From NCBI RefSeq assembly GCF_014838825.1, contig NZ_JACYMO010000007.1:1-64000 (forward strand): DNA of 64,000 nucleotides, read 5' to 3'. The notes beneath the pieces were generated by a model. It had not been told where the DNA came from and did no database searches. It was given only the letters and a program-made list of their open reading frames with translations. Shown here one piece after another: positions 60,806 through 64,000 of the stretch. Made by a program: the position numbers and the translations under genes. How positions within the stretch are numbered: position 1 is the first letter of the stretch; each line of letters begins with the position of its first letter. Source of the stretch: Erwinia persicina (GTDB lineage Bacteria > Pseudomonadota > Gammaproteobacteria > Enterobacterales > Enterobacteriaceae).

Positions 60806-61760
60806 GGCGATAGCTGTCGTCCAGCAGCGTAAAGCGGTAAGTGCGCTGTGAGGAGCAGATCACCTGACGATCCCGGGTAACAAAAATGGCCTCGATGTCT
60901 GGCGTATTGCGCAGGACAGCGAGGCTTTTTTCTACCCCCATGCCGTACAACAGCGTCGTCCAGATGTCTCCGTCAATCGAGTCAGCAGAGACGATCGTTA
61001 CACTGAGCAGTTCATTGTCCAGCGGGACGCCGGTGTGCGGGTCAAGGATATGGTGGTAGCGCCGTCCCTCAAGCTCGAAGTAGCGTTCGTAAACACCGGA
61101 GGTCACTACGGACTGATGCGATACCGCGATCACACCGATCAGCGCCTCAGGTTCAGCAAACGGCTGTTTCAGGCCGATGCTCCAGCCCTGCTCACCCGGA
61201 TGCCCCAGCGTCTGGACGTTCCCCCCCAGGTTGATCAGCGCACAGTCAACGTTCTGCTGGTGCAGATAGTCGCGCACCACGTCAGCAATATAACCTTTGG
61301 CGATCGCTCCCAGGTCAATCTCCATACCTGCCTGCTGCAGAAAAACTGAGTGTTCGGCATCATCCAGTACCACCTGATGCGGGTCGGTGAGCGCCAGTAA
61401 CGTCTTCAGTTCGCTTTCAGGCGGCACCGTATGCCCCTGAAAGCCTATTTTCCAGCGTTTGACCAGCGGGCCGATGGCAAAGTTAAAGCTGCTACCGGGT
61501 AGCCTGCTGACCTCACTGGCCCGCCTGATAAGCTGATAGACCGGCGGGCTGACGACCACAGGATGTCGCCCTGCCGCATGGTTAATCGCCATGACTTCAG
61601 AGTGAGCGCGGTTAACGGTGAATAGATTTTCCTGCTGCTTAATAAGACGAAACACTCGCCCGGCGAGTGCTTCATCGTGGTCAAACAGCTTAAGGAGGAT
61701 GGGTGAGCCCATCAGGACGGCGGAATAGGCGTACACGCCAGTTTCAGCGGGCAGGGTCAT
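60786..61760 (-). CDS. apbE: FAD:protein FMN transferase (ApbE), cytoplasmic form
   Basis: 324 residues from ATG 61760 (GAGGAG upstream); a longer frame begins 99 bases earlier but has no site. ApbE family: PGSSFNFAIGPLVKRWKIG, GAIAKGYIADVV, CALINLGGNVQTLG and HHILDPHTGVPLDN. There is no signal peptide or lipobox, so unlike the classical periplasmic ApbE it should work in the cytoplasm. It lies directly downstream of the fumarate reductase gene on the same strand and would attach FMN to that enzyme's DAVTGATT threonine. Confidence 0.92.
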   Translation of the reverse strand: MTLPAETGVYAYSAVLMGSPILLKLFDHDEALAGRVFRLIKQQENLFTVNRAHSEVMAINHAAGRHPVVVSPPVYQLIRRASEVSRLPGSSFNFAIGPLVKRWKIGFQGHTVPPESELKTLLALTDPHQVVLDDAEHSVFLQQAGMEIDLGAIAKGYIADVVRDYLHQQNVDCALINLGGNVQTLGHPGEQGWSIGLKQPFAEPEALIGVIAVSHQSVVTSGVYERYFELEGRRYHHILDPHTGVPLDNELLSVTIVSADSIDGDIWTTLLYGMGVEKSLAVLRNTPDIEAIFVTRDRQVICSSQRTYRFTLLDDSYRLTGNTV

Positions 61761-61871
61761 TCTCAGGCTCCTCAATGCGGGACGACCGGGACAGCAGGTT
61801 GCGTCCCCTGTGGATGAAGGCGATGGCGGGGCTGACTTTTTTCCGGTCAGCCCGTTCATGCCTCGCGGCCG

Positions 61872-64000
61872 TTAGCGCCGGGCGTAAGCCGCAGCGTTAC
61901 GGCCAGCCAGGGTACCGAAGATGATGATATCGGCTACGGCGTTTCCACCGATGCGGTTAGCACCGTGAATGCCACCGGCCACTTCCCCTGCCGCCCAAGC
62001 ACCAGGAATCACCTGTTTCTGCGCATCCAGCACCGATGTATCGGTGTTAATGGTCACGCCGCCCATGGTGTGGTGAACGCCCGGGGCGATGCGGATGGCG
62101 TAGTACGGTCCCTTATTCAGCGGATGACGCAGGGCGGTGGTACGGCCAAAGTCTTCATCCTTCTGCTGTGCCACAAAGCCGTTGTAGCGGCCCAGCGTGG
62201 TCTGCAGCGTTTCCTGATCCATATTCAGCTTCACTGCCAGCTCATGCGGCGTTGGCGCACTGATCACGAAGCCTTTGGCAATATACTCATCGGCCGCTTT
62301 GTTATTGCTGCGAACCTGATCGTCGAAGATAATCCAGGCGCTCTTCTCTGGCAGGGCAATAATCTCAGCGGACACTTTGTCGCGGGTTTCCATTTCGTTG
62401 TAGAAACGGTGGCCTGCCTGGCTGACCAGGATGGCACCGCCGCCGCGAATCGATTCGGAAATCAGGTACGAGGTGGTCTGCTCCACTGTCGGGTGAATCT
62501 GAATTTCGCCCATATCAACGGTATCCGCACCGATGTTCTGCAGCATAGCAATCCCGCTGCCGGTGGCACCTTTGTGGTTGGTGGTCACAAAGCCGTCCAG
62601 CTCAGGGCGGTATTTCACCACCATTTCGCGGTTGGCGCTGAAGCCCCCGGTGGCGACGATCACGCTTTTCGCATTGAGGATGCGGGTGTCATTATACTCA
62701 TCCACCACTCTCACGCCGCTGACCGCCCCATTCTCCATCAAAATTTCAGCAACAGAGGTTTCCAGCAGCACTTCAATATTGCGCTGGTTGATGTTCTTCA
62801 CCAGTCCGCTGATCAGAAAGCCGCCGACGGCTGAACGGTCTGCAGGGCGGTGTGTACGGTCAATGCTCATGCCGCCGGTGATGGTGATATCGTTGAGCTC
62901 GATACCGTTGCCCGCCAGCCACTCAATGGCCTCCGGCGCGAGGTTAACGAACTCACGCAGCAGCTCGGGATTGTTTTTAAACTTGCCGCCTTTCAGCGTC
63001 TCGTCATAGAACAGCTCTTTGCTGTCTTCAATGCCTTTCAGTTTCTGGAAGCGGGTTTCTGCGGCATTCATGCCGACGGAAGCCTTAATGGTATTCCCGC
63101 CGATGGTCGGCATCTTCTCGATGATCACCACATGCGCACCGGCATCACTCGCCTCGATCGCTGCGGCCAGACCGCCACCGCCGCTGCCGACCACGACCAC
63201 GTCGTAATTTTGGGGTGCCTGCGGATTACCGCCCTCTTCGATTACGTGCTCCTTGCTGGAGGTCGTCATCGCGCGGGAAACGGCTTTTTTCAGCGCCTCA
63301 CTCTGCGTGGTCGCGCCGGTTACTGCATCCACATGCGGACTGTTAGCCACCAGCATGCGGGTACGCAGGCTTTCAAAGGTAGTGGTGAAGTCAACATCAA
63401 GGCTGTCGTCAGGGATCAGCGAGATGTCAGTAATACGGTCGGTATCCAGTGTGACGTTGATTTTCAGCTTCAGCGCTTCGGCTTCCACTTTTTCCTGATA
63501 CACGCCGGCTTTGTATTTGCGACCGCTGGTGCTGACATCGCGGATCATGGCGTCAACCAGTGAGAAACGCCACAGCGGTTCAGGAATATTCAGTGCTTCG
63601 CGCTGGGTGCTGTCGATAAACAGCTCCAGATGATCGTTTTTAATGATGCGGTCTGCCCAGTCCGGGTAGGCGATACAGGCTTTACCCACGGCCACCAGGT
63701 CGAAACCGTACTCCAGCGCCATCTCGGCATCCGCTTTGTTAACCACCCCACCTACGCCAATCACCGGCACTCTGGCCAGGGTCTCTGAACGTGCTGCCAG
63801 GTAGTTGGTGATCAGCGGGGTTGGATCTTCACGATCGACAATGGAGGAACGCAGCAGCTGTCCCACGGAGAAATGCACGTAATCCAGGCCGCGTGCGGCC
63901 AGCTTTTCCAGCAGGTACAGCGTGTCGTCAAAGCGGATGCCCGGCACTTCAATCTCTTCCGGGGAGAAGCGGTAGCCGATAATAAAGGAGGAATCGGCAA
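61872..64000 (-). CDS. Soluble NADH:fumarate reductase, 5' end missing
   Basis: At least 709 residues; the frame runs off the window at 64000, so the true start is outside. Order of domains: an old-yellow-enzyme-type flavin domain (RVPVIGVGGVVNKADAEMAL, FDLVAVGKACIAYPDW), an FMN_bind domain with the flavinylation motif VDAVTGATTQ, and an FAD-binding fumarate reductase domain (VVVVGSGGGGLAAAIEASDA, IEKMPTIGGNT, HHTMGGV and GGIHGANRIGGNA). This is the Klebsiella-type cytoplasmic enzyme that reduces fumarate with NADH and needs FMN covalently bound by ApbE. No signal peptide is expected. Control by DcuSR is inferred from position. Confidence 0.9.
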   Translation of the reverse strand, partial: ADSSFIIGYRFSPEEIEVPGIRFDDTLYLLEKLAARGLDYVHFSVGQLLRSSIVDREDPTPLITNYLAARSETLARVPVIGVGGVVNKADAEMALEYGFDLVAVGKACIAYPDWADRIIKNDHLELFIDSTQREALNIPEPLWRFSLVDAMIRDVSTSGRKYKAGVYQEKVEAEALKLKINVTLDTDRITDISLIPDDSLDVDFTTTFESLRTRMLVANSPHVDAVTGATTQSEALKKAVSRAMTTSSKEHVIEEGGNPQAPQNYDVVVVGSGGGGLAAAIEASDAGAHVVIIEKMPTIGGNTIKASVGMNAAETRFQKLKGIEDSKELFYDETLKGGKFKNNPELLREFVNLAPEAIEWLAGNGIELNDITITGGMSIDRTHRPADRSAVGGFLISGLVKNINQRNIEVLLETSVAEILMENGAVSGVRVVDEYNDTRILNAKSVIVATGGFSANREMVVKYRPELDGFVTTNHKGATGSGIAMLQNIGADTVDMGEIQIHPTVEQTTSYLISESIRGGGAILVSQAGHRFYNEMETRDKVSAEIIALPEKSAWIIFDDQVRSNNKAADEYIAKGFVISAPTPHELAVKLNMDQETLQTTLGRYNGFVAQQKDEDFGRTTALRHPLNKGPYYAIRIAPGVHHTMGGVTINTDTSVLDAQKQVIPGAWAAGEVAGGIHGANRIGGNAVADIIIFGTLAGRNAAAYARR

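Overview
The window reads as an accessory-rich stretch of an enterobacterial genome. The best guess is an Erwiniaceae member such as Pantoea or Erwinia, on either a chromosome or a large plasmid. The evidence is the E. coli-like DcuS/DcuR, YcgZ/YmgA/AriR, YtfJ, YdeP-type and YgdI/YgdR-type proteins, the Klebsiella-type soluble fumarate reductase, and type VI secretion remnants. The species is inferred from protein resemblance only. No rRNA, tRNA, transposase or CRISPR array was found.

Region 1 (340-23523, all minus strand) is the most striking part. It is one tightly packed operon of 14 genes, mostly joined by ATGA or few-base overlaps, plus a separate upstream CARF gene. Read 5' to 3' on the minus strand it encodes: a CARF protein of the NE0113/Csm6-like family, then after a 233-bp gap a TerY-like vWA protein, a WXG100-like protein, a coiled-coil protein with a PD-(D/E)xK-like tail, two small unknown proteins, an FtsK/EssC-like ATPase, a tandem-CARF PD-(D/E)xK nuclease (Card1/Can2-like), a second vWA protein, a PP2C phosphatase, a protein kinase with a zinc ribbon, an SF1 helicase, a winged-helix protein with a HEPN-like RxxxxH motif, a coiled-coil McrB-like AAA ATPase, and a 1320-residue protein combining DUF2357-like, cold-shock and Hsp70-like segments. 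This matches the logic of the predicted RNA-targeting McrBC branch called CoCoNuT, combined with a TerY-P phospho-signalling triad, with an added ESX-like FtsK/WXG module. It is probably an antiphage system.

Region 2 (24.3-42.6 kb) is a patchwork. It holds a fimbrial-adhesin gene split by one base in a 7-G run, two orphan genes, a YdeP-type molybdopterin oxidoreductase, a TetR/MFS pair with a perfect 28-bp operator, and a collapsed type VI secretion locus (vasL, tssE, a tssF'-'tssJ deletion joint, a DUF3592 gene and a tssB 5' fragment). It continues with an MscS channel, an AriR-like protein, an OhrR-like MarR regulator, a chemoreceptor coupled to a small unknown gene, and a GNAT acetyltransferase.

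Region 3 (41.5-54.9 kb) looks like a complete bacterial sphingolipid pathway. It has serine palmitoyltransferase, a dedicated acyl carrier protein, a fatty-acyl-AMP ligase, an SDR reductase and a divergently transcribed GNAT protein resembling bacterial ceramide synthase. Convergent to these are an LptF/LptG-like permease pair, a YtfJ-like periplasmic protein, an unknown gene, a Wzx-like flippase and three paralogous thymidylate-kinase-like P-loop proteins. The gene set suggests synthesis, phosphorylation or modification, and export of a sphingolipid to the outer envelope.

Region 4 (55.2-64.0 kb) is housekeeping-like: a YcgZ-YmgA-AriR connector-protein island with two extra relatives, two small YgdI/YgdR-type lipoproteins, then DcuS-DcuR, a cytoplasmic ApbE flavin transferase and a soluble NADH:fumarate reductase whose 5' end lies beyond the window. 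DcuSR would sense C4-dicarboxylates, and ApbE would attach FMN to the reductase.
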